Shown: positions 50,486 through 59,855 of the stretch, piece after piece | Numbering within the stretch: position 1 is the stretch's first letter | How the letters are laid out: each line of letters begins with the position of its first letter | From: Actinomycetota bacterium | Lineage (GTDB): Bacteria > Actinomycetota > Acidimicrobiia > Acidimicrobiales > JAJPHD01 | Direction of reading: 5' to 3' | NCBI GenBank assembly: GCA_021325455.1 | Contig: JAJPHD010000008.1 | Coordinates: forward strand, 78,493 to 142,492 | DNA length: 64,000 bases | Program-made: the position numbers and the translations under genes | The notes under the pieces: model-generated | Databases searched by the model: none | Seen by the model: only the letters and a program-made list of their open reading frames with translations | What the model was told of the DNA's origin: nothing

Positions 50486-52027
50486 TTGCGCTACGGCTTC
50501 GCCATAGATCAGCGGACATGCATCGGTTGCCACGCTTGCACAGTGGCATGCAAGACAGAGCACCAGGTCCCGGTGGGCCAGTTCCGCACGTGGCTGAAGT
50601 ACGTGGACAAAGGGGAGTACCCGGCCATCACCAGGGAGTTCGCCGTGCTGCGTTGCAACCACTGCACGGACGCCCCCTGCGTGAGGATCTGTCCCACCAA
50701 GGCGCTGTTCAAGCGGGCCGACGGGATCGTGGACTTCGACTCGGACCGCTGCATCGGCTGCAAGGCCTGCCAGCAAGCCTGTCCCTACGATGCCATCTAC
50801 ATCGATGAGGAGACGCACACCGCAGCCAAGTGCAACTTCTGCGCCCACCGGGTCGACCAGGGCCTGGAGCCGGCCTGCGTCGTCGTCTGCCCCACCCACT
50901 CCATCTGGGTCGGGGACCTGGATGACCCGGCCAGTGGTATCGCCCAGCTGGTGAGGACCAACCCCACCCAGGTGAGGGCGCCCGAGCAGAACACCGGGCC
51001 CAACGTGATGTACCTGGGTGCCGACCGCCTGACCCTCGACCCGCTGGCTGCCCCCGTGGCGGGCTCCTATCTATGGGCCGAGCCCGACGAGGTCCGCAAG
51101 GGGTTCGCCGAGGACTATGCCCCCTACGCAGCGGACGGGGCACACACGACGTTGAACACCGCTCATCCTCCGCCGTGGGGGTGGCGGGTCAGCACCTACC
51201 TGTGGACCAAGGGGGTGGGGGCGGGGGCCGTGGGTGTGGCCGCTGCCGCCCTGGTGGCCGGGACCGACCTCGACGGCCTGGCCTGGCTGGCCGCTCCGGC
51301 GTTGGGCCTGGGCTTCACCGCCGCCACCGGGGTGCTGCTGGTGTGGGACCTCAAGCGCCCGGAGCGGTTCCTCTACATCTTCACCAAGCCCAACCCCACC
51401 TCGTGGCTGGTGTGGGGCTCGCTGGCCCTCACCGCCTTTGCCGCAGTTTCCGGCGGGTGGCTGGCCGCCGCTCTGGCGGCCCGGGCAACGCTGCTCTCAC
51501 CTGGCGCCCTTGCCCTGGTGGTGCGAGCCCTGAGCTGGGCCGGGATCCCCGCCGCGGCCGCTTCAGCCGGCTACACCGCCCGCCTCTTCGCCCAAGCCGA
51601 GGGGCGTGACCTGTGGCAGTCCAAGCTGCTCCTGCCGCACTTGCTGGCCCAGGCGGCGGTAGCCGGCTCCGGGGCCCTTCTCGCCCTGGCCGGGTTCTCC
51701 GGACGGACCGGAGCCGTGCGGGCCCTCTCCCGGGTCCTCGCCGGCGGGACGGCAGCCAACCTGGGGCTGATGGCCTCGGAGTACTACGGGACACACCCCA
51801 CCGCCAATGGCGAAGCCGCCGCCCATCTCGTCACCCACGGGCGCTACGCCCGGCTGTTCAAGCTCGGCGCCGTTGGGCTCAGTACCCTGAGCGGGGCCCT
51901 GGCCCTGGCCGGGGCACGCGGCCGGCACCGGCGCTGGGCGGCCGTCGGCGGCCTGGCCGCCCAGGCGGCCCTGGTCGCCTATGAGGCCGTCTTCGTGCGA
52001 GCCGCCCAAGACGTTCCTTTGTCATAG
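50486..52027 (+). CDS. Fused 4Fe-4S electron-transfer / NrfD-type membrane subunit
   Basis: A 513-residue fusion of two subunits that are normally separate in CISM enzymes such as Psr, Phs and Soe. Residues 1-190 carry four ferredoxin-like Cys clusters (TCIGCHACTVACKTEH, LRCNHCTDAPCVRICPTKAL, RCIGCKACQQACPYDAIY and CNFCAHRV with CVVVCPTHSI). From about residue 235 there are eight to nine hydrophobic helices of NrfD type (for example LKRPERFLYIFTKPNPTSWL, a quinol-site loop). It would pass electrons between the Mo subunit and membrane quinone. The start is TTG 50486 with GGGAGGT 5 bases upstream; the downstream gene starts 19 bases after the stop. Confidence 0.9.
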   Translation: MRYGFAIDQRTCIGCHACTVACKTEHQVPVGQFRTWLKYVDKGEYPAITREFAVLRCNHCTDAPCVRICPTKALFKRADGIVDFDSDRCIGCKACQQACPYDAIYIDEETHTAAKCNFCAHRVDQGLEPACVVVCPTHSIWVGDLDDPASGIAQLVRTNPTQVRAPEQNTGPNVMYLGADRLTLDPLAAPVAGSYLWAEPDEVRKGFAEDYAPYAADGAHTTLNTAHPPPWGWRVSTYLWTKGVGAGAVGVAAAALVAGTDLDGLAWLAAPALGLGFTAATGVLLVWDLKRPERFLYIFTKPNPTSWLVWGSLALTAFAAVSGGWLAAALAARATLLSPGALALVVRALSWAGIPAAAASAGYTARLFAQAEGRDLWQSKLLLPHLLAQAAVAGSGALLALAGFSGRTGAVRALSRVLAGGTAANLGLMASEYYGTHPTANGEAAAHLVTHGRYARLFKLGAVGLSTLSGALALAGARGRHRRWAAVGGLAAQAALVAYEAVFVRAAQDVPLS

Positions 52028-52046
52028 CTACCTGGAGGAGCAGCTC

Positions 52047-54944
52047 GTGACCGACCCCCTGTCCCGAACCGGCCGAGCAAGGCGAGCCGACACCCGAGGC
52101 ACCGAGGAGGCGCTACCCGGCTCCCGCCGCCATGAGGGACTGCGCAACTACCCCCCCGCAGAAGAGTGGGACGACTTCGTGGCCTACGACGCCAAGGCCC
52201 ATCCCCGCAAGGTCGCTCACCACTATGCCCTCATCCCCACCACCTGCTTCAACTGCGAGAGCGCCTGCGGCCTGCTGGCCTGGGTGGACCGCCACGACCT
52301 GTCGGTGGCCAAGGTGGAGGGCAACCCGGCTCATCCAGGCTCCCGGGGGCGCAACTGTGCCAAGGGGCCAGCCACCATCAACCAGGTCAACGACCCCGAG
52401 CGGGTCCTCTACCCCCTGAGGCGCGCTGGCGCCCGAGGGGAGGGAAGGTGGGAGCGGGTGAGCTGGGACAAGGCGTTGGACGACATCGCCGGGCGCATCC
52501 GGGCGGCCATCGTCGACGGTCGCCACGAGCAGGTCATGTACCACGTGGGGCGTCCCGGAGAAGACGGCTTCGCCGAGCGGTTCCTCTCCGCCTGGGGCGT
52601 CGACGGGCACAACAGCCACACCAACGTGTGCTCCTCGGGGGCGCGGTTCGGCTTCTCCCTCTGGGCCGGGTATGACCGGCCGAGCCCCGACTACGCCAAC
52701 GCCAAGGTGATCCTGCTGCTCTCCAGCCACCTCGAGACCGGGCACTACTTCAATCCGCACGCCCAGCGGATCATGGAGGCAAAGCTGGACGGAGCCAAGC
52801 TGATCGTGCTGGACCCCCGCCTCTCGAACACAGCCTCCCACGCCGACCTCTGGCTCGCCCCCTGGCCCGGGAGCGAGGCCGCCATCTTGCTCTCGGTCGC
52901 CTCCTACCTGCTGCAGTCGGGCCACATCGACCGGGCGTTCCTGCGCCGCTGGGTGAACTGGAAGACCTACCTCTCTCGCGTCCATCCCGACGCCCCCATC
53001 GACTTCGAGGTGTTCCTGGAGCGGCTGACAGCCGACTACGCCTCCTACACCTTCGACTTCGCTGCCGAGCAGTCCCGCCTACCGGCGGAGAAGATCGAGG
53101 AGCTGGCCCGCCTGGTCGCTGCCTCGGAAGGCCGCCTGGCTGCCCATGTGTGGCGCTCGGCATGTGCCGGCAACCTGGGCGGCTGGCAAGTGGCGCGAGC
53201 CCTCTGGTTCCTCGTGGTGCTCACCGGGAGCGTGGGCGCCGTGGGCGGGACCAGGCCCAACGGGTGGGACAAGTTCATACCCCGGCATCCTTTGATGCCC
53301 GAGGCCCACGACCACTGGAACGCCCTCACCTGGCCGCCCGAGTACCCCCTCGCCACCAACGAGATGAGCTTCCTCCTCCCCCACTTCCTCGAAGAGGGAA
53401 GGGGGCGCCTGGAGGTCTACTTCTCCCGGGTGTGGAACCCGGTGTGGACCGCCCCGGACGGCTTCTCCTGGATCGCCGCGCTGTGCGACGAGGACAAGGT
53501 GGGCCTGCACGTGGCCCTCACCCCCACCTGGTCGGAGACGGCCGAGTTCGCCGACTACGTCCTGCCCATGGGCCATGCCACCGAGCGCCACGACATCCAG
53601 TCCTATGAGACCCATGCCGGGCAGTGGCTCTCCCTCCGCCAGCCGGTGCGCCGGGTGGCGATGGAGCGGCTGGGCCGGAAGGTGGCCGACACCCGGGACG
53701 CCAACCCCGGCGAGGTTTGGGAGGAGAACGAGCTCTGGTTCGAGCTTTCGTGGCGGATAGACCCCGACGGCACCCTCGGGATCCGCCGGCACTTCGAGTC
53801 CCCCTACCGGCCCGGCCAGAAGGTGACGGTGGAGGAGTACTACCGCTGGATCTTCGAGAACTCGGTACCCGGCCTGCCTGAACGAGCAGAGCAGGTCGGG
53901 CTCACCCCCCTCCAGTACATGCGCCGGTACGGGGCCGTTGAGGTCTCCAACGGGAGGCACCGGCCTGACGAGGAGCCCCTCGGGGAGGAGGAGCTCGAGG
54001 GTACCGTCACCGACGACCAGGGTGTGGTGCGCAGGCCGGTCGACCTCGACGCCGAGCCACCACTGGTCGGCGAGGCGGGGTCGGTGGGAGTCCGTCATGA
54101 CGACGGCACCATCACCGTGGGCTGGCCCACCCCGTCGCGCCGTCTGGAGCTGTACTCCACGACCATGGCCGACTGGGGCTGGGCCGAGCACGCCACCCCC
54201 GGCTACATCCGCTCCCATGTCTCCGCCGACCTGATCGACCTCGACGCCGGGGAGCTTGTGCTGGTGCCGACCTTCCGCCTCCCGGTGCTGGTCCACACCC
54301 GGTCGGGCAACGCCAAGTACCTGAACGAGCTGGCCAACACCCATCCCCTGTGGGTCAACGGCGCCGACGCGGCGCGCCACCGGGTGGCCACCGGCGACCT
54401 GGTGCGCCTGTACACCCCGATCGGCTACCTGGTGGCCCGGGTGTGGGTCACCGAGGGCATCCGCCCGGGAGTGTGCGCCCTGTCCCACCACATGGGACGC
54501 TGGCGGTTGCACGATGGAGAGGGCAGCCGATGGGTCTCCGGGCTGGTCGCCATCAGCCACCCCGACGGCCCCGACACCTGGCTGCTGCGCTACCGCCACG
54601 GCGTGCACGCCTTCCCCTCGGCCGACCCCGATTCGGGGCGCATCTTCTGGGAGGACCCCGGTGTGCACCAGAACCTGGCTTTCCCGGTCCAGCCCGACCC
54701 GCTGTCAGGCATGCACTGCTGGTTGCAAAAGGTCCGTATGGAACCAGCCCGGCCCGGCGACCGCTACGGGGACGTCTATGTCGACCGCGCCGCCAGCCGG
54801 CGTGTGTACCAGGAGTGGCTCGCCCTGGCCAGAGCCAATCTGGGCCCGGGTGGCCAGCGCCGTCCCGAGTTCCTCATGCGCCCGGTGAAGCCCCGCCGCC
54901 GGGCCTTCCGCACCACCGGTGGCGATCAGGCCTCACGTCCGTGA
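52047..54944 (+). CDS. Molybdopterin oxidoreductase catalytic subunit (Psr/Soe-like)
   Basis: A 965-residue DMSO-reductase-superfamily protein. The 4Fe-4S motif is TTCFNCESACGLLAWVD near residue 69 with NCAKGPATINQVNDPERVL completing it. HTNVCSSGARFGFSLWAGY near 190 carries a Cys in the position that ligates Mo in Psr/Phs/Nap-type enzymes. The MGD-binding C-terminal domain ends with NLAFPVQPDPLSGMHCWLQK. There is no twin-arginine signal before the cluster, so it should act in the cytoplasm, as SoeA sulfite dehydrogenase does. Sulfite oxidation or polysulfide reduction are the leading roles. GTG 52047 has GGAGGAG at good spacing. Confidence 0.88.
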   Translation: MTDPLSRTGRARRADTRGTEEALPGSRRHEGLRNYPPAEEWDDFVAYDAKAHPRKVAHHYALIPTTCFNCESACGLLAWVDRHDLSVAKVEGNPAHPGSRGRNCAKGPATINQVNDPERVLYPLRRAGARGEGRWERVSWDKALDDIAGRIRAAIVDGRHEQVMYHVGRPGEDGFAERFLSAWGVDGHNSHTNVCSSGARFGFSLWAGYDRPSPDYANAKVILLLSSHLETGHYFNPHAQRIMEAKLDGAKLIVLDPRLSNTASHADLWLAPWPGSEAAILLSVASYLLQSGHIDRAFLRRWVNWKTYLSRVHPDAPIDFEVFLERLTADYASYTFDFAAEQSRLPAEKIEELARLVAASEGRLAAHVWRSACAGNLGGWQVARALWFLVVLTGSVGAVGGTRPNGWDKFIPRHPLMPEAHDHWNALTWPPEYPLATNEMSFLLPHFLEEGRGRLEVYFSRVWNPVWTAPDGFSWIAALCDEDKVGLHVALTPTWSETAEFADYVLPMGHATERHDIQSYETHAGQWLSLRQPVRRVAMERLGRKVADTRDANPGEVWEENELWFELSWRIDPDGTLGIRRHFESPYRPGQKVTVEEYYRWIFENSVPGLPERAEQVGLTPLQYMRRYGAVEVSNGRHRPDEEPLGEEELEGTVTDDQGVVRRPVDLDAEPPLVGEAGSVGVRHDDGTITVGWPTPSRRLELYSTTMADWGWAEHATPGYIRSHVSADLIDLDAGELVLVPTFRLPVLVHTRSGNAKYLNELANTHPLWVNGADAARHRVATGDLVRLYTPIGYLVARVWVTEGIRPGVCALSHHMGRWRLHDGEGSRWVSGLVAISHPDGPDTWLLRYRHGVHAFPSADPDSGRIFWEDPGVHQNLAFPVQPDPLSGMHCWLQKVRMEPARPGDRYGDVYVDRAASRRVYQEWLALARANLGPGGQRRPEFLMRPVKPRRRAFRTTGGDQASRP

Positions 54945-54961
54945 GGGCTCCCGTCGAGCCC
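54931..54961 (+). terminator. Overlapping hairpins at the end of the Mo-enzyme operon
   Basis: CCTCAC-GTCC-GTGAGG (54931-54946) spans the stop codon, and GGGCTC-CCGTC-GAGCCC (54945-54961) follows immediately. They share two bases, so only one fully forms at a time. No T-tract. Confidence 0.5.
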
Positions 54962-55004
54962 GCTTACCCCGGTCCGGGCTCCAGCCGACGGTACGCTCGG
55001 GCCG

Positions 55005-55982
55005 ATGGAGTGGCAGGAACCTCGGCTCCGTGACGTTCTCGCCGCCCGCCGGCGGATCGCTCCCCACCTGCCGAGGACTCCGCTCCTCACCTACCCCGCC
55101 CTGGACCGGGAGCTGGGAACGGTGGTCGCCGTCAAGCACGAGAACCACCAGCCCATCGGGGCCTTCAAGGTGCGCGGCGGCATCAACCTCGTGGCCCGGC
55201 TGGACCGAGAGGACCGGTCCCGGGGCCTCATCACGGCGTCGACGGGCAACCACGGCCAGTCCATCGCCTACGCCGCCCGGCTCTTCGGGGTGCGGGCCGT
55301 CGTCTGCGTGCCCGAGGACTCCAACCCCCTCAAGGTGGGCGCCATGGAGAGCCTCGGCGCCGAGATCCTGGCGCACGGACGAGACTTCGACGAGGCACGG
55401 GAGCACTGCGAGGCGCTGGCCCGGGAGAAGGGCTTCCGGTACGTCCACTCCGGCAACGAGCCCGACCTGATAGCGGGCGTCGCCACGGGGACGCTCGAGA
55501 TCCTGGAGGATGACCCCGCCACCGATGTGGTCCTCGTCCCGGTGGGCGGCGGCAGCGGGGCGGCCGGGGCCTGCATCGTCGCCAAGGCCGTCGAGCCCGG
55601 CATCCGGGTCATCGGGGTCCAGTCCTCAGCTGCCCCGGCCGCCTACCGGTCCTGGAAGGAAGGGCGCCTGGTCGAGGACCGGGCAGGGACCTACGCCGAG
55701 GGCCTCGCCACCCGGACCGCCTTCGAGCTCCCCCAGCAGATCCTCCGGCGCCATCTCGACGACTTCGTGCTCGTCAGCGACGACGAGATCCGAGCCGCCC
55801 AGGCGCTGCTCCTCACCATCACCAAGAACCTGGTCGAGGCGGCGGGGGCAGCGGCCTTCGCCGGGGCTTGCCGTCTACGCCACCAGCTGGCTGGCAAGAA
55901 GGTGGTAGTCGTCATGAGCGGGGGCAACGCCAGCCCCCGGGAGCTGGCGGCGGTCCTGGGCTCGGCCTGGTTGCCCTCCTAG
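55005..55982 (+). CDS. Threonine/serine dehydratase-like PLP enzyme
   Basis: A 325-residue fold-type II PLP enzyme. The Schiff-base lysine is in NHQPIGAFKVRGGINLVARL near residue 54, the substrate loop is TASTGNHGQSIAYAARL near 84, and the phosphate-binding glycines are VPVGGGSGAAGACIVAK near 185; the C-terminal VVVMSGGNASPRELAAVL is the family end. No ACT-type regulatory domain is present, as in catabolic threonine dehydratases. Threonine or serine deamination is likely; hydroxy-aspartate lyase or racemase activity cannot be excluded. Its TAG overlaps the TAG of the convergent prpC in CTAG. Confidence 0.87.
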   Translation: MEWQEPRLRDVLAARRRIAPHLPRTPLLTYPALDRELGTVVAVKHENHQPIGAFKVRGGINLVARLDREDRSRGLITASTGNHGQSIAYAARLFGVRAVVCVPEDSNPLKVGAMESLGAEILAHGRDFDEAREHCEALAREKGFRYVHSGNEPDLIAGVATGTLEILEDDPATDVVLVPVGGGSGAAGACIVAKAVEPGIRVIGVQSSAAPAAYRSWKEGRLVEDRAGTYAEGLATRTAFELPQQILRRHLDDFVLVSDDEIRAAQALLLTITKNLVEAAGAAAFAGACRLRHQLAGKKVVVVMSGGNASPRELAAVLGSAWLPS

Positions 55983-57136
55983 CAGGGGCTCGGGGCCATC
56001 CCCTCGGGCACGTGCTGGCCCCGGGGGCCGCGGTAGGCGACCCGGGGCCGGTAGAGGCGGCCGTGCTCGTGCTCCTCGATCACATGGGCCATGAGGCCGG
56101 CGACCCGGGCACAGTAGAAGATGGGCGTGTCCAGCTCGATCGGGATGCCGAGCAGGTAGAGGGCGATCCCGATGGGGAAGTCGGTGTTGGGGTAGAGCCC
56201 CTTCTCCTCCAGCATGACGGTACGCACCGCCTCTGCGATCTGGAGCAGCTCCTCACCATCGGGACGGCGGGCAGCCAGGCCGGGAAGCTCCCGGTCCAGG
56301 AGCTCGGCGCGGGGATCGGGCCTGCGCATGTAGACACGGTGGCCGAAGCCCATGATGCGCTCCCCCCGGGACAGGCGCTCCTTGATCTCGGCCCCTGCCC
56401 TCGCCGCCCCTCCCTTGGCCTGCAGCTCCAGAAGCAGGTGGGCCGAGGCCTCGTTGGCCCCGCCGTGTAGGGGGCCCTTCAGAGAGGCCACCGCTGCGGT
56501 GGCGGCGCCGTAGAGGTCGCTCCAGGTGGAGGCCACCACCCGGGCCGCGAACGTTGAGTTGGGCAGCTCGTGCTCGGAGTAGCAGGTGAGGATGCGGTCG
56601 AAGGCTCTCACGGCGTCGGCATCGGGTACGGAGCCCAGGACCAGGTGCAAGAACCGCTCGGCGAACCCCAACTCGGGATCGGCGCGCACCTGGTCCCGTC
56701 CCGTGGTGGCCCGCCACGCCCCCGCCGCCACCGCCGGCGCCCGGGCCAGCAGCCGCTCGGCCTTGGCCCGGTCTGCCTCGGGGCTCCTGTCGGCCAGCAG
56801 GCCTGGGTCCTCCCACCCCGCCAGGGCGGAGATCCCCGTCCGTAGGCCGTCCATGGCCTCCATGCCGCTCGGCAGGGCGGCCAACAGCTCCTCCATCCCC
56901 GGGGGCAGCAGGGCCGCCTGGGCCAGGCGCCGGCAGAACCCCTCCTGTTCGGAGCGGTCCGGCAGGTGGCCGTGGATCAGCAGGTGGGCCACATCGGGGT
57001 AGGCCAGGCGCTGGGCCAGCTCGATCAGGTCGTAGCCGCGGACCACGATCTGCTCGGCCTCGGTGTCCAGCACCGAGACCGACGTGGCCGTGGCGGGGAC
57101 CCCTTCCAGGCCAGGGCGCAGCTCCACCTCGGTCAT
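55979..57136 (-). CDS. prpC: 2-Methylcitrate synthase / citrate synthase
   Basis: A 385-residue citrate-synthase-family enzyme joining propionyl-CoA (or acetyl-CoA) with oxaloacetate. Catalytic blocks are KGPLHGGANEASAHLLLELQ near residue 225, RIMGFGHRVYMRRPDPRAEL near 265 and GIALYLLGIPIELDTPIFYC with GLMAHVIEEHEHGRLYRPR near 330-370. The operon with prpB and prpD indicates methylcitrate synthase. ATG 57136 has AAAGGAGG 6 bases upstream and lies one base after the prpB stop. It is convergent with the dehydratase gene, with overlapping stops. Confidence 0.92.
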   Translation of the reverse strand: MTEVELRPGLEGVPATATSVSVLDTEAEQIVVRGYDLIELAQRLAYPDVAHLLIHGHLPDRSEQEGFCRRLAQAALLPPGMEELLAALPSGMEAMDGLRTGISALAGWEDPGLLADRSPEADRAKAERLLARAPAVAAGAWRATTGRDQVRADPELGFAERFLHLVLGSVPDADAVRAFDRILTCYSEHELPNSTFAARVVASTWSDLYGAATAAVASLKGPLHGGANEASAHLLLELQAKGGAARAGAEIKERLSRGERIMGFGHRVYMRRPDPRAELLDRELPGLAARRPDGEELLQIAEAVRTVMLEEKGLYPNTDFPIGIALYLLGIPIELDTPIFYCARVAGLMAHVIEEHEHGRLYRPRVAYRGPRGQHVPEGMAPSPC

Positions 57137-57137
57137 G

Positions 57138-58073
57138 TCATTCCTCCTTTTGTTCCTGTCCGGCTCCGGGCAGCCGCTCCAGCGGCTCCCCACGGGCCAG
57201 CGACCCGTCCAGCTCCGAGTAGTCGCCGTAGCGGAGCAGCTCGTACAGCTCGGCCCTTGTCTGCATGCGGCCCAGGAGGGGCTCCTGGGTGCCGCTCGCC
57301 ATGAGCTCGGCGTAGAGCTCAGCGGCGGCGCGGGCCGCCACCCGCAGGGCGCTCACCGGGAAGATCACGATGCGGTAGCCCAGCTCCCCCAGGCGCCTGG
57401 CGCCCAGCAACGGGGTGCGCCCGAACTCGGTCAGGTTGGCGAGCAGCGGCACCCCCTCCAGGGCCTTGGACACCGTCGCCAGGTCGGCCTCTGTGGTCAG
57501 GGCCTCGGGGAATATGATGTCGGCCCCCGCCTCCACGTAGCGCCGGGCCCGCTCGATGGCCTCGTCCACGCCCCCCACAGCGGCAGCATCGGTGCGGGCA
57601 ACCACCAGCGTGTGGTGGCGGGCGGAGGCTGCCGCAGCCACCTTCTCCACCATGTGGTCAGCGGTGACCAGCTCCTTGCCCTCGAGGTGGCCACAGCGCT
57701 TGGGGTTGGCCTGGTCCTCCAGCTGGACGGCGCCGGCGCCGGCCTCCTCCAGCTCCCGCACCGTCCTCACCACGTTCAAGGCCTCACCGAAGCCCGTGTC
57801 CGCATCCACGATGAAGGGAAGGCCGCTCGCCCGGGCCACCACCCGGGTCCGCTCCGCCAGCTCGGCCAGCCCGAACAACCCGATGTCGGGAAGACCGAGG
57901 CTGGCCGAGAACGCCGCTCCCGACAGGTAGCAGCACCGGGCCCCGGCCCGGCGCGCCAGCAGTGCCTGCAGGCCATCCACCGCACCGGGAGCCACGATCA
58001 GGTCCCCTTCACCGAGCAGACGGCGAAGAGCCATGGCTGGGTGCTCGCTCCGGCGTTCCACCAACCAGGTCAT
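57138..58073 (-). CDS. prpB: 2-Methylisocitrate lyase (isocitrate lyase/PEP mutase family)
   Basis: A 311-residue TIM barrel that splits 2-methylisocitrate to pyruvate and succinate. Signature segments are PGAVDGLQALLARRAGARCC, FIVDADTGFGEALNVVRTVR (metal site) and VQLEDQANPKRCGHLEGKEL with the catalytic KRCGH loop near residue 130. Its length and KRCGH fit PrpB rather than the larger isocitrate lyase. ATG 58073 or an internal ATG at 58034 (MALRRLL, the more usual family beginning) may be the start. It is 40 bases past prpD and one base before prpC. Confidence 0.93.
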   Translation of the reverse strand: MTWLVERRSEHPAMALRRLLGEGDLIVAPGAVDGLQALLARRAGARCCYLSGAAFSASLGLPDIGLFGLAELAERTRVVARASGLPFIVDADTGFGEALNVVRTVRELEEAGAGAVQLEDQANPKRCGHLEGKELVTADHMVEKVAAAASARHHTLVVARTDAAAVGGVDEAIERARRYVEAGADIIFPEALTTEADLATVSKALEGVPLLANLTEFGRTPLLGARRLGELGYRIVIFPVSALRVAARAAAELYAELMASGTQEPLLGRMQTRAELYELLRYGDYSELDGSLARGEPLERLPGAGQEQKEE

Positions 58074-58113
58074 GTCGCTGAGATCATTCCCACTTGTGCC
58101 CCGGACAAGCCTG

Positions 58114-59625
58114 CTAGAGGATCCCCCGGGAGCCGAGTGCCTCCCACAGGAGCGTCCCGGCGTCGTGGACGGCGGGGTTCAGCTCCACCAGCCCGCCGGC
58201 ATCGAGCGACGGGAGGCGGCGGCACTGGTCCACCACTCGCCGGCACTCGTCGGGCCCGCACCGCTCACCGGCCAGTGCCTCGAACTTGGCTGCGTACTCC
58301 TCGGGACCGAAGGGCCTCGCCCCCGAGGGATGGGCGTCGGCAACGGCCAGCTCCTCGACCACCTGCGTGCCGTCGGCCAGGTCCACCACCGCCCTCCCGC
58401 CGAACGCCCGCTTGGCCGGGTCGGGGTCGTGGTAGCGCTCCGTCCAGGCGGGGTCCTCCACGGTCTCGATCGAGCGCCAAAGCCGCAGGGTGGACGGCCG
58501 GTGCCGCCGCTCGTAGGTGTAGGAGGCCTCGTGGTGCACGGTCCCGTCCTCGAGGGCCACGGCAAAGAGGTACATGACGGAGTGGTCCAGGGTCTCGCGG
58601 CTGGCGTCGGGGTCGAGCTTCTCGGGGTCTTTGGACCCCGTTCCTATGACGGTGTGGGTGTGGTCGCTCGTCACCAGCGTGATGTGCGTCACGGCTCCCA
58701 GGTCGCCAAGGCGGGACCGCAAACGGCGGGCCAGGTCTATGAAGGCCTGAGCCTGGTACTCGGCCGAGTACTCCTTGGTGTAGGTCTCGAGAATGGCTCG
58801 CTTGGGCTCGCCGGGCTCGGGCAGCGCGACCGAGTAGCAGGCCTCAGGCCCCCCGAGGAGCCAGGCCAGGACTCCGTCCTCTCCCTCGTATATGGGGGCG
58901 GGGGCGGTCTCCCCCCGCACGGCCCGGTCCACCGCTTCCAGGGCCACCTTGGAGGCATGGGCCGGGGCGGACGCCTTCCACGAGCTGATGCGGCCCTTGC
59001 GGGACTGGCGGGTGGCGGTCGAGCAGTGGACGGCCTGGTTGATCGCCTGGTAGATGACCGCAGGGTCCAGGCCGAGGAGGGTGCCCGCCCCGGCGGCCAC
59101 CGCCGGGGCGAGATGGGCGACGTGGTCGATCCGGTGGCTGTGCAGGTCGATGGCCTTGGTCAGGTCGACTTGGACCTCGTAGGCGGTGGCCACCGCCCGC
59201 ACCAACTCCTCGCCCTTCCGGCCGGCCTGCTGGGCCAGGGCGAGGAGAGGGGGGATGGTGTCACCCGGGTGGGAGAAGTCCGCAGCGAGGAAGGTGTCGT
59301 GGAAGTCCAGCTCCCGCACGGCCGTGCCGTTGGCCCAGGCCGCCCATTCGGCTCGCACCCTCACCAGCGGGCCCAAGCCGACCAGGGTGGCCCCCCCGGG
59401 CCTCGGAGCGGCCAGCCCGGCTGCCAGGGCATGGGTGACCGGCGGCCGGCCCAGGGCACCCACCGCCACGGCCAGGTCGTCCAGCACCCGGTTGCCAACC
59501 ATCTCGGCCACCGCTGGCTCCACGGGCACGGGATCGGCAGCCACCTGGGCCAGGCGCCAGGCCAGCTCCTCCTCGCGGGGCAGCCTCTCTCCGGGCCGCT
59601 GGGCCCTTACATCCCAGGCCCGCAT
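58114..59625 (-). CDS. prpD: 2-Methylcitrate dehydratase (MmgE/PrpD family)
   Basis: A 503-residue MmgE/PrpD protein, the iron-independent dehydratase turning 2-methylcitrate into 2-methyl-cis-aconitate. GTAVRELDFHDTFLAADFSH near residue 100 and HPGDTIPPLLALAQQAGRKG are the family motifs, with EVQVDLTKAIDLHSHRIDHV following. SRKGRISSWKASAPAHASKV near 220 is another conserved block. ATG 59625 overlaps the stop of the two-helix membrane protein gene by one base (TGATG), so the genes are coupled. Order prpD-prpB-prpC. Confidence 0.92.
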   Translation of the reverse strand: MRAWDVRAQRPGERLPREEELAWRLAQVAADPVPVEPAVAEMVGNRVLDDLAVAVGALGRPPVTHALAAGLAAPRPGGATLVGLGPLVRVRAEWAAWANGTAVRELDFHDTFLAADFSHPGDTIPPLLALAQQAGRKGEELVRAVATAYEVQVDLTKAIDLHSHRIDHVAHLAPAVAAGAGTLLGLDPAVIYQAINQAVHCSTATRQSRKGRISSWKASAPAHASKVALEAVDRAVRGETAPAPIYEGEDGVLAWLLGGPEACYSVALPEPGEPKRAILETYTKEYSAEYQAQAFIDLARRLRSRLGDLGAVTHITLVTSDHTHTVIGTGSKDPEKLDPDASRETLDHSVMYLFAVALEDGTVHHEASYTYERRHRPSTLRLWRSIETVEDPAWTERYHDPDPAKRAFGGRAVVDLADGTQVVEELAVADAHPSGARPFGPEEYAAKFEALAGERCGPDECRRVVDQCRRLPSLDAGGLVELNPAVHDAGTLLWEALGSRGIL

Positions 59626-59855
59626 CAGGCGAGGGCGGCCCGGCGCGCCACCTCCCAACGGACGGCGAGCATGAGGGCCAGGCACACGGCTGCGGCTGCG
59701 GCCACGATGGCCCACTCCAGAGCTCCGCTGCCATGGTCGGGGTCCACCCCGAAGGCCAGCTCGATCCAGTTCCCCCAGGCCGCGGTCACCACGGCCAGGG
59801 TGCCGGCCAGGGCTCCCGTCACCAGCTCAAGCCAAGCCCGCCTGCTCATCGTCAT
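59625..59855 (-). CDS. Small two-helix membrane protein
   Basis: A 76-residue protein with two hydrophobic helices, WLELVTGALAGTLAVVTAAW and EWAIVAAAAAVCLALMLAVR, separated by a short acidic loop (GVDPDHGSG), with basic ends. No family is recognised. ATG 59855 has AAGGAAGG upstream and overlaps the stop of the large propeller gene (ATGA), and its own stop overlaps prpD, so all are translated together. A role in anchoring a partner or in transport is possible but unproven. Confidence 0.75.
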   Translation of the reverse strand: MTMSRRAWLELVTGALAGTLAVVTAAWGNWIELAFGVDPDHGSGALEWAIVAAAAAVCLALMLAVRWEVARRAALA

